From: Bacteroidota bacterium
GTDB lineage: Bacteria; Bacteroidota; Bacteroidia; Bacteroidales; UBA10428
Assembly (NCBI GenBank): GCA_016699695.1
Contig: CP065006.1
Coordinates: 2,914,001 to 2,978,000 of the forward strand
DNA length: 64,000 nt
Direction of reading: 5' to 3'
Shown: positions 24,419 through 34,406 of the stretch, one piece after another
Layout: each line of letters begins with the position of its first letter
Numbering within the stretch: the stretch's first letter is position 1
Notes under the pieces: generated by a model
The model's database searches: none
What the model saw: the letters and a program-made list of their open reading frames with translations, nothing else
Told to the model about the DNA's origin: nothing
Made by a program: the position numbers and the translations under genes

Positions 24419-26872
24419 ATGAAGATTTCCTATAATTGGTTAAAAGATTACCTGCACACTGACCTGGATCCTGAAGAACTTTCGAAACTCCTTACCAGCA
24501 TTGGTCTTGAAGTGGAAGGCCTTGAAGAATATGAAGAAGTAAAAGGCGGGTTAAAAGGTTTTGTGGTAGGCGAAGTGATGCAATGCAGCAAGCATCCGAA
24601 TGCTGATAAACTTAGTCTTACCAAAGTAAATGTGGGCCAGGGCACTTTGCTCGACGTAGTGTGTGGGGCTCCCAATGTGGCTGCCGGACAAAAAGTGATA
24701 GTGGCCACTGTGGGTACTGAGATTTTTATGGGCGATAAGAGTTTTACCATTAGCAAGAGTAAAATCAGGGGTGAGGAATCGGAAGGAATGATTTGCGCCG
24801 AAGATGAATTAGGACTTGGAAAAGGACACGAAGGTATTATGGTTCTTGAAAGCTCCGCTAAACCAGGTACTCCTGCAGCTGAATTTTTCAATATCAAGAG
24901 CGATACAGTTTTTGAAATAGGTCTTACACCCAACCGCATCGATGCCGCTTCGCATATGGGAGTAGCCCGTGACCTGGCAGCCAGCTTGTCGCTGACTAAG
25001 CCGGTGGTATTGAAAAAACCGGAGACAAATGGGTTTAAGCCGGGCGATAACAAGGGTCAGATAATAGTTCGAGTAGAAGATACTCAAGCTTGCCGTCGGT
25101 ATGCTGGTATTACTATCCGGCAGGTGAAAATTGCCCCATCTCCTTCGTGGATGCAGCATCGCCTGAAGGCTATCGGTATCAACCCCATCAACAACATTGT
25201 CGATATTACCAACTATGTGCTGCATGAAATGGGCCAGCCCCTGCATGCCTTCGATGCGGATTCGCTGGCTGGTAAAACCATTGTTGTGCGAAAAGCCCGC
25301 GAAGGAGAACTTTTTGTTACCCTCGATGGCACCGAACGAAAACTTTCTGCCAGCGACCTGATGATTTGTGATGCCGAAAAACCCGCTTGCATGGCAGGAG
25401 TTTTTGGTGGTTTGCATTCCGGAGTGAACGAGGCAACTCGAAATATTTTTCTCGAAAGTGCCAACTTCGATCCGATATCCGTTCGAAAAACTGCCCGCCG
25501 ACACCTACTGAATACCGATTCGTCTTTTCGTTTCGAGAGGGGAGTAGACCCTGAAATTACCACCGAAGCGCTTCGACGGGCAGCCCTTCTGATTGCAGAA
25601 ATTGCCGGTGGCATCATAGCTTCAGAAATTACCGATATATATCCAACTCCCATTAAGCCCATTCAACTGAGGGTGCATTACAGCCATATCGACCGGCTTA
25701 TTGGTAAGAAGCTCGACCATGGGCTGATTAAAAAGATACTGGAAAGTCTCGACATTCAGGTGTTGGCCGAGAAAGACGATGCACTTGACTTATCCCTGCC
25801 ACCCTATCGTGTAGATGTAACCCGCGAGGCCGATGTAATTGAAGAAATTTTGCGCATTTATGGCTACAACAATGTGGAGTTCCCCGATAAAATTTCAGCC
25901 AGTTTATCGCCTTCGGTAAAGCCGGATAATGAATTAATGGTCAATAGGATTTCTGATTTTATGGCCGCCAATGGTTTCAACGAGATTATGTCGAATTCCC
26001 TCACGCGAAGTGCTTACTATGCCAACCAGAAAACCTATCCGGCCGGGCTTGGTGTAAAAATTCTAAATCCCTTGAGTTCAGACCTCGATGCGATGCGCCA
26101 GACTTTGTTGTTTAACGGCCTTGAAGCTATCAACTACAACATCAACAGGCAAAACGGCAATTTGCGCTTTTTCGAATTTGGACGTTGCTATTCCCTCTCA
26201 GGCAAAACAGAGGATTCCAATGCCCTCAAAAAATATTCAGAAGAGCAGAGATTGGCTATTTTTCTGACCGGAAACAAGGCAGAGCCTTCGTGGTTTGCCC
26301 CAGATCAGAAAGCAAGTTTCTACAGCCTGAAAGCCTATTGCGAAAAGATAATAGAAAAAATGATTGGCCAGACCACTGCCTGCAAGGTTAGCCCGCTCGA
26401 AGAAAAAGAAGATCTGTTCCAGGGTGGTTTGCAGTATACAGTGAATAACAAAACATTGCTTGAAGTGGGTACTGTTTCGCCCTTGCTTGCCCGCCAGCTC
26501 GATATTGACCAGGAAGTACATTTTGCTGAGCTCCGGTGGGATATCTTACTGAAACTGTCCGGTAAGCCCGTTCATTTTAAAGAGATGCCCCGGTTCCCTG
26601 AGGTGCGGCGAGATTTGGCCCTCCTCATTGATGAGCAAACAAGTTTCTCACAGATTAAAGACCTTGCCCTGCAAACCGAAAAGAAACTCCTCAAAAGAAT
26701 TAACCTGTTCGACTTTTACCAGGGAAAAAATATTCCGCAAGGCAAAAAGTCATACGGTGTTAGTTTCTATCTGCAAGATGAGCAGAAAACACTTACCGAT
26801 ACCGAAATCGAGCGCATAATGCAGAAAATGGCCGATAAAATGAGAGTGGAATTGGGAGCTGAGTTGCGGTAA
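24419..26872 (+). CDS. pheT: Phenylalanine-tRNA ligase beta subunit
   Basis: An 817-residue full-length PheT. The N-terminus MKISYNWLKDYL is typical, followed by the EMAP/tRNA-binding domain (about 42-150, with CSKHPNADKLSLTKV and VVCGAPNV). Next are the B3/B4 editing domain (about 210-400, NIVDITNYVLHEMGQPLHAFD), B5 (about 410-480) and the C-terminal FDX-ACB anticodon-binding domain (about 725-817, FPEVRRDLALLID). With PheS it charges tRNA-Phe; the beta subunit also edits Tyr-tRNA-Phe. pheS is not in the window. A macrodomain gene follows after 10 nt. Confidence 0.97.
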   Translation: MKISYNWLKDYLHTDLDPEELSKLLTSIGLEVEGLEEYEEVKGGLKGFVVGEVMQCSKHPNADKLSLTKVNVGQGTLLDVVCGAPNVAAGQKVIVATVGTEIFMGDKSFTISKSKIRGEESEGMICAEDELGLGKGHEGIMVLESSAKPGTPAAEFFNIKSDTVFEIGLTPNRIDAASHMGVARDLAASLSLTKPVVLKKPETNGFKPGDNKGQIIVRVEDTQACRRYAGITIRQVKIAPSPSWMQHRLKAIGINPINNIVDITNYVLHEMGQPLHAFDADSLAGKTIVVRKAREGELFVTLDGTERKLSASDLMICDAEKPACMAGVFGGLHSGVNEATRNIFLESANFDPISVRKTARRHLLNTDSSFRFERGVDPEITTEALRRAALLIAEIAGGIIASEITDIYPTPIKPIQLRVHYSHIDRLIGKKLDHGLIKKILESLDIQVLAEKDDALDLSLPPYRVDVTREADVIEEILRIYGYNNVEFPDKISASLSPSVKPDNELMVNRISDFMAANGFNEIMSNSLTRSAYYANQKTYPAGLGVKILNPLSSDLDAMRQTLLFNGLEAINYNINRQNGNLRFFEFGRCYSLSGKTEDSNALKKYSEEQRLAIFLTGNKAEPSWFAPDQKASFYSLKAYCEKIIEKMIGQTTACKVSPLEEKEDLFQGGLQYTVNNKTLLEVGTVSPLLARQLDIDQEVHFAELRWDILLKLSGKPVHFKEMPRFPEVRRDLALLIDEQTSFSQIKDLALQTEKKLLKRINLFDFYQGKNIPQGKKSYGVSFYLQDEQKTLTDTEIERIMQKMADKMRVELGAELR

Positions 26873-26882
26873 ATTAATAAAT

Positions 26883-27386
26883 ATGTATCAGTTACAACTA
26901 TTAAAAGGAGATATCACTTCACTACAAGTCGATGCCATAGTCAATGCAGCCAATTCCACGCTTTTAGGAGGTGGTGGTGTCGATGGCGCCATACATCGCA
27001 AAGCTGGCATTGGTTTACTCGAAGAATGCAAAAACCTGGATGGTTGTGCCACTGGCGAAGCCAAAATTACCAGTGGTTACAACCTGTTGGCAAAATTTGT
27101 AATTCATACCGTAGGACCTGTGTGGCGTGGAGGAGGTTTTCAGGAAGAAGCACTGCTGCAGAGTTGTTACTACAATAGTCTGCGCCTTGCTGAAAAGTTC
27201 AAACTCAAATCCATTGCTTTTCCGAATATCAGCACGGGCATTTATGGCTTTCCGAAAGACAGGGCGGCTATTATTGCCATAGAGACAGTGAAGGAGGCGG
27301 CCATGAGTTTTACGCAAATTGAACAGGTAATATTTGTGGCTTTCGACGAGGAAAATTACGATATTTACCAAAAGCTGCTGACTTGA
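26883..27386 (+). CDS. Macrodomain protein, O-acetyl-ADP-ribose deacetylase type
   Basis: A 167-residue single-domain MacroD/YmdB-like protein. Conserved ADP-ribose-binding segments are present: LLKGDITSLQVDAIVNAAN (residues 6-24), LGGGGVDGAIH, GEAKITSGYNL, VIHTVGPVW and FPNISTGIYGFP. These enzymes hydrolyse O-acetyl-ADP-ribose and can remove ADP-ribose from acidic residues. It lies 10 nt behind pheT and may be read through from it. The enzymatic assignment rests on family motifs. Confidence 0.92.
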   Translation: MYQLQLLKGDITSLQVDAIVNAANSTLLGGGGVDGAIHRKAGIGLLEECKNLDGCATGEAKITSGYNLLAKFVIHTVGPVWRGGGFQEEALLQSCYYNSLRLAEKFKLKSIAFPNISTGIYGFPKDRAAIIAIETVKEAAMSFTQIEQVIFVAFDEENYDIYQKLLT

Positions 27387-27452
27387 TAGCTTGTAGATAA
27401 TCTGACAGCTTATCCATTTCAGGCTTAAGTTTTTCTTACAATACCAATTACT

Positions 27453-28253
27453 TTGCTGAAAACCATCCTAATATCCGGCTTTCTTATTCTTGGGATCACA
27501 GGTCAAAGCCAATGTGTTTTCAGAAATACCACCTTTGCCACCGGCGAGTCTATCGAGTACGAAGTCTATTACAACTGGGGCTTTGTCTGGCTCAATGCCG
27601 GATGGGTGCGGTTTCAGGTAAAAGATACCCTTTTTAATAAGTACGATTGCTATCTGCTCGATTCCTACGGATCGAGCCATAACTCATACGATTGGCTTTA
27701 CAAAGTGCGCGACCATTATCGCTCTTGTCTTCATAAGGAAAGCCTTCAGCCGCTGTATTTTCATCGAAAGAATTACGAAGGTGGTTACGAAGTTGATGAC
27801 CGGTATGTATTCAACTGGAAAAAAAAAGAAGCCTATGCCTATACCCAAAACAGCAAAAAGGCCTTCTCTATCGATACTGTAACTTTACCCGCTTGTACCT
27901 TCGACCTGCTCTCGCTTATATACTATGCCCGTAACGTGGATTTCGACAACATGAAAACAGGCGACAAACTTCCTGTAATTACCATTATTGATACTACTGT
28001 TTACAACCTTTATATCCGATATCTGGGACGAGAGAAGATTACAGACCGGAACGGAAAAGAATTTGCCTGCATCAAATTTTCGGCTTTGTTGGTAGAAGGC
28101 ACCATTTTTAAGGGGGGCGAAGATATGTTTGTATGGGTTACCGACGATGCCAACAGGATTCCTGTGTTGGTAGAATCTAAGATTTTAGTGGGGTCGGTAA
28201 AGGCCTATCTGTCTGGCACAAAAGGTTTACGGCATCCAATTAAATATTTCTGA
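27453..28253 (+). CDS. DUF3108 secreted protein
   Basis: A 266-residue protein with a signal peptide (about 1-20). It then has FATGESIEYEVYYNWGFVWLNAGWVRFQV, split over the first strands, which is typical of DUF3108, a beta-barrel-like periplasmic family of unknown function. There is no ATG before the conserved region; the only plausible starts are TTG 27453 or the adjacent CTG, so a non-canonical TTG start is assumed. It is followed by the WD40 gene after 4 nt, indicating an operon. Confidence 0.75.
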   Translation: MLKTILISGFLILGITGQSQCVFRNTTFATGESIEYEVYYNWGFVWLNAGWVRFQVKDTLFNKYDCYLLDSYGSSHNSYDWLYKVRDHYRSCLHKESLQPLYFHRKNYEGGYEVDDRYVFNWKKKEAYAYTQNSKKAFSIDTVTLPACTFDLLSLIYYARNVDFDNMKTGDKLPVITIIDTTVYNLYIRYLGREKITDRNGKEFACIKFSALLVEGTIFKGGEDMFVWVTDDANRIPVLVESKILVGSVKAYLSGTKGLRHPIKYF

Positions 28254-28257
28254 TACT

Positions 28258-29400
28258 ATGAAGCGATTTGTCTTTCTTTCTTTAAAGGTTTTGTTATTTG
28301 TATTTTCAATCCACGCCCAGGATGCAGAATATCTGATTTATGAGTACAAAGAACATCAGGACAAGGTAAATACCCTGGCTTTCGATGCATCGTCAGGCAG
28401 GCTGGCTTCAGGTGGAGAAGATAAAAGCATTGTGGTGCGTTTAATAGGTTCTGATAGTCCTTCATTGCAGCTGACTGAGAACTATTACCCGGTAAAGGAC
28501 CTTGAATTTTTTGGTTCCGAACAATTGTTTGTTTCGTCTGGTAGCGACATCAAACTAATCAACCTAAATGGTGAAACAGTGGCCTTATACCAGGGTTGTG
28601 CCACCCACATCTGGTCAATCGATTATGCACCTGAGCGTAATAAGCTAACTTCCGGTTCTTATGACCGTAGGGTGAAAGTATGGGATGTAGCTACTATGAA
28701 TATAGACTTTGAGCTGACTGGTCATGAAAAAACTGCTCTTGTGTCTGTGTTCAGCCTCGACGAAAATTACTTAGCCACCGGATCGAGAGACCAGAGTATA
28801 AAAATATGGAATGCTCAGAACGGCTTGTTGTTGCATACATTCGAAAAACACTCCGGAAACATTTACGACCTGCAGTATCATCCCAATACGCGCTACCTGG
28901 CCTCAGCATCAGACGATAAAACCATTCGCTTATGGGATGTGGATCAGAAAGAGTTGGTAAAAACATATGCGGGACATCAGGGAGCTGTGATGGATATTGC
29001 TTTTTCGCCGGATGGTTTTTTTCTTTATAGCGCCTCCATAGACGGCACTGTTATCATCTGGGAGGTAGCAACAGGCCAGAAGCTTTACAGCTTTGTCGAA
29101 CATACCGGAAGTGTCAATGCCCTGGCAGTGAGTTCCGATGGAATGATGGTAGCCACCGCCGGCGACGATGGAAGGGTGATTTTATGGAAATCGGCAGCTG
29201 TGATTGCAGTAGACACCTATTATAAAGATAAACTTGAAAATGAAAAGGCAGAAACCCCCCTTTTTCAAGCCCGCCAGAAAGGTGAATCGAAAGAAGCCTG
29301 GCAGCAGAGATTGCAGGAAGCCAGAGTTGCTGAGAAGCTGCTGATTGAGAAGTATTATCAGCAGTATACCCAAAGTAAGAATAACAAGAATATCCCTTAA
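28258..29400 (+). CDS. Exported WD40-repeat protein
   Basis: A 380-residue protein with a signal peptide (cleavage near IHAQ) and seven WD40-like repeats between about 30 and 320. Several show the full GH...WD pattern (KEHQDKVNTLAF, SYDRRVKVWDVAT, SRDQSIKIWNA, SDDKTIRLWDV, SIDGTVIIWEV, GDDGRVILWKS). A Lys/Glu/Gln-rich tail follows. A seven-bladed propeller in the periplasm or on the surface is expected to be a scaffold; no catalytic motif is seen. It is tightly linked to the DUF3108 gene upstream. Confidence 0.88.
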   Translation: MKRFVFLSLKVLLFVFSIHAQDAEYLIYEYKEHQDKVNTLAFDASSGRLASGGEDKSIVVRLIGSDSPSLQLTENYYPVKDLEFFGSEQLFVSSGSDIKLINLNGETVALYQGCATHIWSIDYAPERNKLTSGSYDRRVKVWDVATMNIDFELTGHEKTALVSVFSLDENYLATGSRDQSIKIWNAQNGLLLHTFEKHSGNIYDLQYHPNTRYLASASDDKTIRLWDVDQKELVKTYAGHQGAVMDIAFSPDGFFLYSASIDGTVIIWEVATGQKLYSFVEHTGSVNALAVSSDGMMVATAGDDGRVILWKSAAVIAVDTYYKDKLENEKAETPLFQARQKGESKEAWQQRLQEARVAEKLLIEKYYQQYTQSKNNKNIP

Positions 29401-29837
29401 CAGGAAGCAGTTACCTCATTGAAGAACATGATTGCAGAAGAAAAAATGGATATGCATTTTTAGAGAATTCAATGCAACACTGCACCGATAATTGAAAATT
29501 GGATGCTGTGCAGCGAGATGCAACAATTGACAATCTACCCAAAGCCAATAACTGTTCCGATGTCGATAAGCTGATTTCTTTTGCAAATATGCAGGCAGAT
29601 AATAAATTCCATTCTGAAAGATTACACTGCTTATAAAACATGGTGGATTTAACAAGGAAGCGTGCAGATTATAGGAAGTTTTTATTAAATTCGTTAACTG
29701 TCTGTATTCTTTACAACGAAATGATGCTTCCAACAAAAGCTAATGAGTTGATTGTAAAGCAAACTGTAAAACAAGTCCTTCAGCCATAATTGTTCTGCAG
29801 GGCTAGTTGATCAAAGCGGGTATAAAACATTAAGGAT
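29401..29837. other. 437-bp region without a supported gene
   Basis: Short open runs occur on both strands but none has a recognisable product, a good start or normal codon use. A run of about 38 codons on the plus strand (from about 29500, LDAVQRDATIDNLPKANN) and another (about 29640-29785) look like decayed coding DNA, but I cannot assign a family. No terminator or clear promoter box is seen. Confidence 0.35.
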
Positions 29838-32800
29838 ATGATTCAAATGAAAAGTTTTTTTGTAGTCCTGGTCGGCAGCATTCTCAATCTTCTTGCTACG
29901 ATGGCTCAGGTTATTCCTTCCGATGCTCCGTTTTATCACTACACCAGCAAAGAAGGTTTATCGCAGCAGGTTGTAAGGGCCATTATTCAGGATACAGAAG
30001 GGTTTATATGGGTAGGTACCGAAGATGGGTTGAATAAGTTCGACGGATATGAGTTCAAGCAGTTTCGTAGTATACGTAACGACGATCAGTCTCTTCCCGA
30101 CAACTTTATACAAGCCCTGGCCCCTGCTAACGATGGTGGGGTATGGGTGGGCACCAATAGCGCCGGACTTGCTAAGTACGATGCCTCAACCAATAAATTT
30201 ATCCGGTTTCAATACCAGGCAGATAACGTAAACAGTATTTCCGATAACCGTATCGAATCTATTTACGAAGACACTACTGGCACGGTTTGGGTAGGTACTA
30301 ATGGCGGTGGCCTTTGCCGTTTGAATCCTAATACAGGCCAAGTTAATCGATATATGTATTCCGGAAAGCCAGGGACTATAGCATCAAATACAGTATTAGG
30401 TATCCTCTCCGACCGGCAGGGTGCACTTTGGATACGTACCAATGAGAATATCCAAAAATTCGATCCACTCACTGAAACTTTTAACACTGCCAATGCCACA
30501 GTGTTCACTCCATCTACCGATATCCGAAATTCTTTTATACTCGATCAAAATCAGGATATATGGACCTCGGTTGGGGCAGTCTTACTGCGTTACAATACTC
30601 TTACAGGGCAGGAGGAACTGATACCTTTCAGTAATTTCACAGCCGAAAATCTATTGCTGCTCGATGTCGCTTCGCTTAACGACAATTACCTCTGGGTTTC
30701 CAGTATGGGCGAGGGTATTTTCCTTTTCGACAAACGAAATTACTCAGTGGTCAATTTCAGGCACAACCCTTCGAATCCGGCCAGTCTTGCCCCCGGTGGC
30801 ATTCTTGCATTAATTCAGGACAAGACCGGCTCCCTCTGGCTTGGAAGTAACAGCATTGGAATAAGTAAGCTTAACATAAACCGGAAAAAATTTCAACATT
30901 TCAAAAACGATCTAAGCGACCCAAACAGCATCAGGGGAAATACAATACGGGCACTTCTGGTCGATTCGGATTATACCATCTGGGTGAGTGTTAACTCCAT
31001 GCTCGACAGGCTTACGAGAGATTATGTTACAGGTAAGTATCAGCGTGTAAACGACAATCGTTTCGACTTTTTTAACTCTAATATTACAGTTCTTTTCGAA
31101 GATTCCAAACGCAATATCTGGATAGCAAGCTGGGGTCAGGGAATGGTCATGCTCCGGGGCGGATCGCCGGAGGATGTCATTACATTTGGAACAGACAATA
31201 AGGATGTGACACTAAGCGAAAACATTATTCAGGCAATCTACGAAGATCGTCATGGTAATTTCTGGATTGGCACTGAAACTTCACTTGATTTATATAACCC
31301 TAACACCGGCATGGTGCGTACTTTTAGGCATAACCCCAATAATCCCAATTCGCTTGCACCTTATGGAGTGCAAGCCAACACCATTGTTGAAGATGCCTTT
31401 GGAAATATTTGGGTAGGCACCTGGGGAGGCCTAACTCAAATGGTACCAAAAGATAAGGAAATCAATTCCTTTGATGTTGATTACACTTTTATTCGTTATT
31501 TGAACGATCCTGAAAATGAAAATTCTATTAGTGATAACCGCATTATTTCTCTCTATTATAATCGCAAGATAAACACTAACGAAATCTATGCTGGTACTTA
31601 CGGAAGCGGTCTCAACCGCATTAAGTTTGGAGAGAAAGGAAAAGAAACCCCACTTATAAAAGTATATACACGATCAGAAGGTTTGCCCAATGATGTAGTG
31701 TATACCATGCTTTCTGATCCAGAAGGAAAAATCTGGTTAAGTACTAATCATGGACTGTCCTGCTTCGATCCAGCTACCGAAAAATTCATTAATTACGATG
31801 TCAACGATGGATTGCAAGCCAATCAGTTTTTCTGGGGAGCTCGCGCTATAGGATTAAATGGAGAGTTGTTGTTTGGAGGCATCAATGGATTTAATATGTT
31901 CAACTCTTCTGAAATAGTGCAAGACGAGACTAAGCCGGAAATAGTTTTTACTGACTTAAAAGTAATGAATCAATCCTTGCAGGTAGGCCAGAAAGTAAAT
32001 AAAAATATTATCCTGAAGAAAGGGATTAATCAGACCAGCAAAATTGTGCTTACACACCGCGAGAATGTTTTTTCAATCGAATTCTCCGGACTGCATTATG
32101 CATTTCCCGAAAACAACCGGTATCGATATATGATGGAGGGTTTCGATGAGGACTGGATTGAGGTTGACAGTAAAAAACGCTTTGCTTCCTATACCAACCT
32201 GAATCATGGAAAATATACTTTCAAGGTAGATGCCTCTAATTACGATGGAATCTGGACAGAAACCCCGCGTGAACTAAGAATTGTCATCCGACCTCCCTTT
32301 TGGAAAAGATGGTTGTTCAGAATATTTGTACTAATCGTGATAGGTTTAATAGCCTATGAATTTTACAACCGCAGGCGGGCCATGATTGAACAAGACAAGC
32401 GACTGCTCGAGGGTAAAATTAACGAAGGAGAAAAACTGATTGCGGAGAAAGTGCAGGAAGTTGAGCTTCAGAAAGAGCAAATCAGAAAGCGTGATATAGA
32501 AGAAGCCGAGATGCGGTTTGCCAATCAGGGTATGGCGCATTTCTCCGAAGTACTTTCTTCCAGTGAGGATGACCTTCACAAATTATCGAAAAGTATTGTA
32601 TCAGAAATGGTAGGATATGTGGGCGGTGTAATGGGGGTAGTGTACCTTTTTCAAGAAAACAGCGAAGACGGAATTCTCGAACTTTATGCATCATACGCGG
32701 CCGATGCCGAAACACTCAGCAAAACACACATCCACATTGGTGAGGGTTATGTAGGAACAAGCTTTCTCGAAGGAAAAACCATTAGTATTGACCATGTACC

Positions 32801-33230
32801 TGAGACTTATGCACGCCTTGGTTCGGGACTTGGATCCGTTTCGCCTTCGCATATCTACCTGGTTCCCATAATGCAACGCGATAACAAGCAAGGCATACTC
32901 GAAATAGCCACACTCAAAGCACTAGAACCTTACAAGGTGAAGTTTATGGAGAAAATCAGTGAGAATATGACTTCCATAATCACGGTGCGAAAAGCAGGAG
33001 AAAAATTAAACTATCTGCTCGAACAATCGCATCAGCAAACAGAAGAATTACGTTCGCAGGAAGAGGAAATGAGGCAGAACATGGAAGAGATGCTGGCAAC
33101 CCAGGAAGAGACAAGTCGTCGCGAAGAAGATTGGAAACGGGAACGCGAAAAGATGTTGCAACGCGAGGCAGAACTGGTGGAAGAGAATAAGAAGCTCAAG
33201 CAGATGATTGACGAAAAAGAATCTACTTGA
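29838..33230 (+). CDS. Beta-propeller / Y_Y_Y / GAF / coiled-coil membrane sensor without kinase domain
   Basis: A 1130-residue protein. It comprises a signal peptide (1-23) and two seven-bladed propellers of Reg_prop repeats (about 35-700; repeated patterns such as IIQDTEGFIWVGTEDGLNKFD). Next come a Y_Y_Y domain (about 755-820, YRYMMEGFDEDW), one membrane helix (about 825-842) and a cytoplasmic coiled coil (845-893). A GAF-like domain (about 898-1052) is followed by a long C-terminal coiled coil (1053-1130, QQTEELRSQEEEMRQNMEEM). The N-terminal half is that of hybrid two-component systems that sense glycans in Bacteroidota, but no histidine kinase, receiver or DNA-binding domain follows. 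The output is therefore unknown, perhaps through partner binding by the coiled coil. Two paralogues, one broken, follow immediately. Confidence 0.88.
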   Translation: MIQMKSFFVVLVGSILNLLATMAQVIPSDAPFYHYTSKEGLSQQVVRAIIQDTEGFIWVGTEDGLNKFDGYEFKQFRSIRNDDQSLPDNFIQALAPANDGGVWVGTNSAGLAKYDASTNKFIRFQYQADNVNSISDNRIESIYEDTTGTVWVGTNGGGLCRLNPNTGQVNRYMYSGKPGTIASNTVLGILSDRQGALWIRTNENIQKFDPLTETFNTANATVFTPSTDIRNSFILDQNQDIWTSVGAVLLRYNTLTGQEELIPFSNFTAENLLLLDVASLNDNYLWVSSMGEGIFLFDKRNYSVVNFRHNPSNPASLAPGGILALIQDKTGSLWLGSNSIGISKLNINRKKFQHFKNDLSDPNSIRGNTIRALLVDSDYTIWVSVNSMLDRLTRDYVTGKYQRVNDNRFDFFNSNITVLFEDSKRNIWIASWGQGMVMLRGGSPEDVITFGTDNKDVTLSENIIQAIYEDRHGNFWIGTETSLDLYNPNTGMVRTFRHNPNNPNSLAPYGVQANTIVEDAFGNIWVGTWGGLTQMVPKDKEINSFDVDYTFIRYLNDPENENSISDNRIISLYYNRKINTNEIYAGTYGSGLNRIKFGEKGKETPLIKVYTRSEGLPNDVVYTMLSDPEGKIWLSTNHGLSCFDPATEKFINYDVNDGLQANQFFWGARAIGLNGELLFGGINGFNMFNSSEIVQDETKPEIVFTDLKVMNQSLQVGQKVNKNIILKKGINQTSKIVLTHRENVFSIEFSGLHYAFPENNRYRYMMEGFDEDWIEVDSKKRFASYTNLNHGKYTFKVDASNYDGIWTETPRELRIVIRPPFWKRWLFRIFVLIVIGLIAYEFYNRRRAMIEQDKRLLEGKINEGEKLIAEKVQEVELQKEQIRKRDIEEAEMRFANQGMAHFSEVLSSSEDDLHKLSKSIVSEMVGYVGGVMGVVYLFQENSEDGILELYASYAADAETLSKTHIHIGEGYVGTSFLEGKTISIDHVPETYARLGSGLGSVSPSHIYLVPIMQRDNKQGILEIATLKALEPYKVKFMEKISENMTSIITVRKAGEKLNYLLEQSHQQTEELRSQEEEMRQNMEEMLATQEETSRREEDWKREREKMLQREAELVEENKKLKQMIDEKEST

Positions 33231-33403
33231 TTTCTGAATTTAAATTGAATGATGTCTTTTTTCTCGAAACAGACTGCAACTTATTCCTGTTTACTCCCAG
33301 CTTGTAATAAGGTAATTAAGCATTGTTAACTTTTTTAGGAAGTCAGCAATGGTAACTTATACAATATTTAGCTATATTTCTATTTGTATTAAAAAACCTT
33401 CAC

Positions 33404-34033
33404 ATGCTCAAGCGCCTATCCATATTCAGTATACTTGTTATAAGTGTGCAACTGATTGCTGCCCAGTTAATTTCACCTTATGCGGCTTTTAAACGCTATA
33501 CCAGCGAAGATGGTTTGTCACAGCAGGTTGTCCGTTCAATTGTTCAGGACCAGGAAGGATTTATATGGATTGGTACCGAAGACGGCCTCAACAAGTTCGA
33601 TGGTTACGAATTCAAACAATACCGAAACATCCGAAACGACCAATCCTCCCTGCCCGATAATTTCATTTATGCTTTATGCCCTTCTGCCGACGGTAGTTTA
33701 TGGATTGGCACCAACAGCAGTGGTATAGCCCGCTTCGATCCGGTATCGAACAGCTTTAAAAATTGGCCTTCCGATCCGGCAAATCCAAATTCATTGAAGG
33801 CCAACCGAATTTATACCCTCTACGAAGACAGTGAAGGGATATTATGGATTGGAACCTATGATGGTGGTTTGTCTCGCTTTGACCCTAAAAGTGAGGAGTT
33901 TACAAACGATCTTGCCGATGGAAAATTCGAAAGCCTGGCCTCTAACATGGTTACAGGAATACAGCGTAGCAACGATGATACCTTATGGGTCAGAACCAGC
34001 GATGCACTGCAGGTATTATACCCAAAGTATTAA
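33404..34033 (+). pseudogene. Truncated paralogue of the propeller sensor (N-terminal 209 residues)
   Basis: It matches the start of the upstream sensor closely, for example LSQQVVRSIVQDQEGFIWIGTEDGLNKFDGYEF and the following blades (signal peptide, first few Reg_prop blades). The homology breaks after DDTLWVRTSDALQ, and the frame stops a few codons later. The remaining roughly 900 residues (propellers, Y_Y_Y, membrane helix, GAF, coil) are absent. An IS1595-type transposase remnant lies 122 nt downstream, so disruption by an insertion followed by deletion is the likely history. It could still give a secreted propeller fragment, but a pseudogene is more probable. Confidence 0.75.
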
Positions 34034-34155
34034 CACGCAATGCATAAGAGGAAATCAATGAGCTCGTAATTTACTCACTGGACCACAAGTGTATTGTTTT
34101 TTAAGACAAGAGCAAGTCTTATGTTAATATTTCAGATTTTATTGAGCTTCATAGA

Positions 34156-34374
34156 ATGGAAAAATCTGACAAACAAACAACTAAAGAAACGCTTCGATGG
34201 GTGTATATCACGATTAGCAATGCAAAACGAAGCTTCCTAGGCAATTATCATAAAACTAAAGGAAAGTATCTGCAATTATATCTAAACGAATTTGTTTACA
34301 AATTAAAAAGTCGATACTTTGGGAATAAAATTCTTGACAGGCTTGTAATTGCCAAAATTAATGGGTTAAGATAG
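34156..34374 (+). mobile_element. Remnant of an IS1595-type (ISXO2-like) transposase, C-terminal end
   Basis: The 72 codons encode TLRWVYITISNAKRSFLGNYH...KYLQLYLNEFVYKLKSRYFG, the conserved C-terminal part of IS1595-family DDE transposases (normally about 300 residues). The catalytic N-terminal parts are missing and no terminal inverted repeats were recognised. It is AT-rich, like the sensor segment that follows and unlike the truncated gene before it. Confidence 0.72.
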
Positions 34375-34406
34375 AATTAAGGATATAGGATTTAAATATT
34401 AAGCAA

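Noticed and set aside
29416..29736. Minus-strand open frame of 106 codons in the gap before the sensor cluster
   Set aside because: Cys/His/Tyr-rich sequence with no family resemblance, an unlikely start and no promoter; not supported as a gene.
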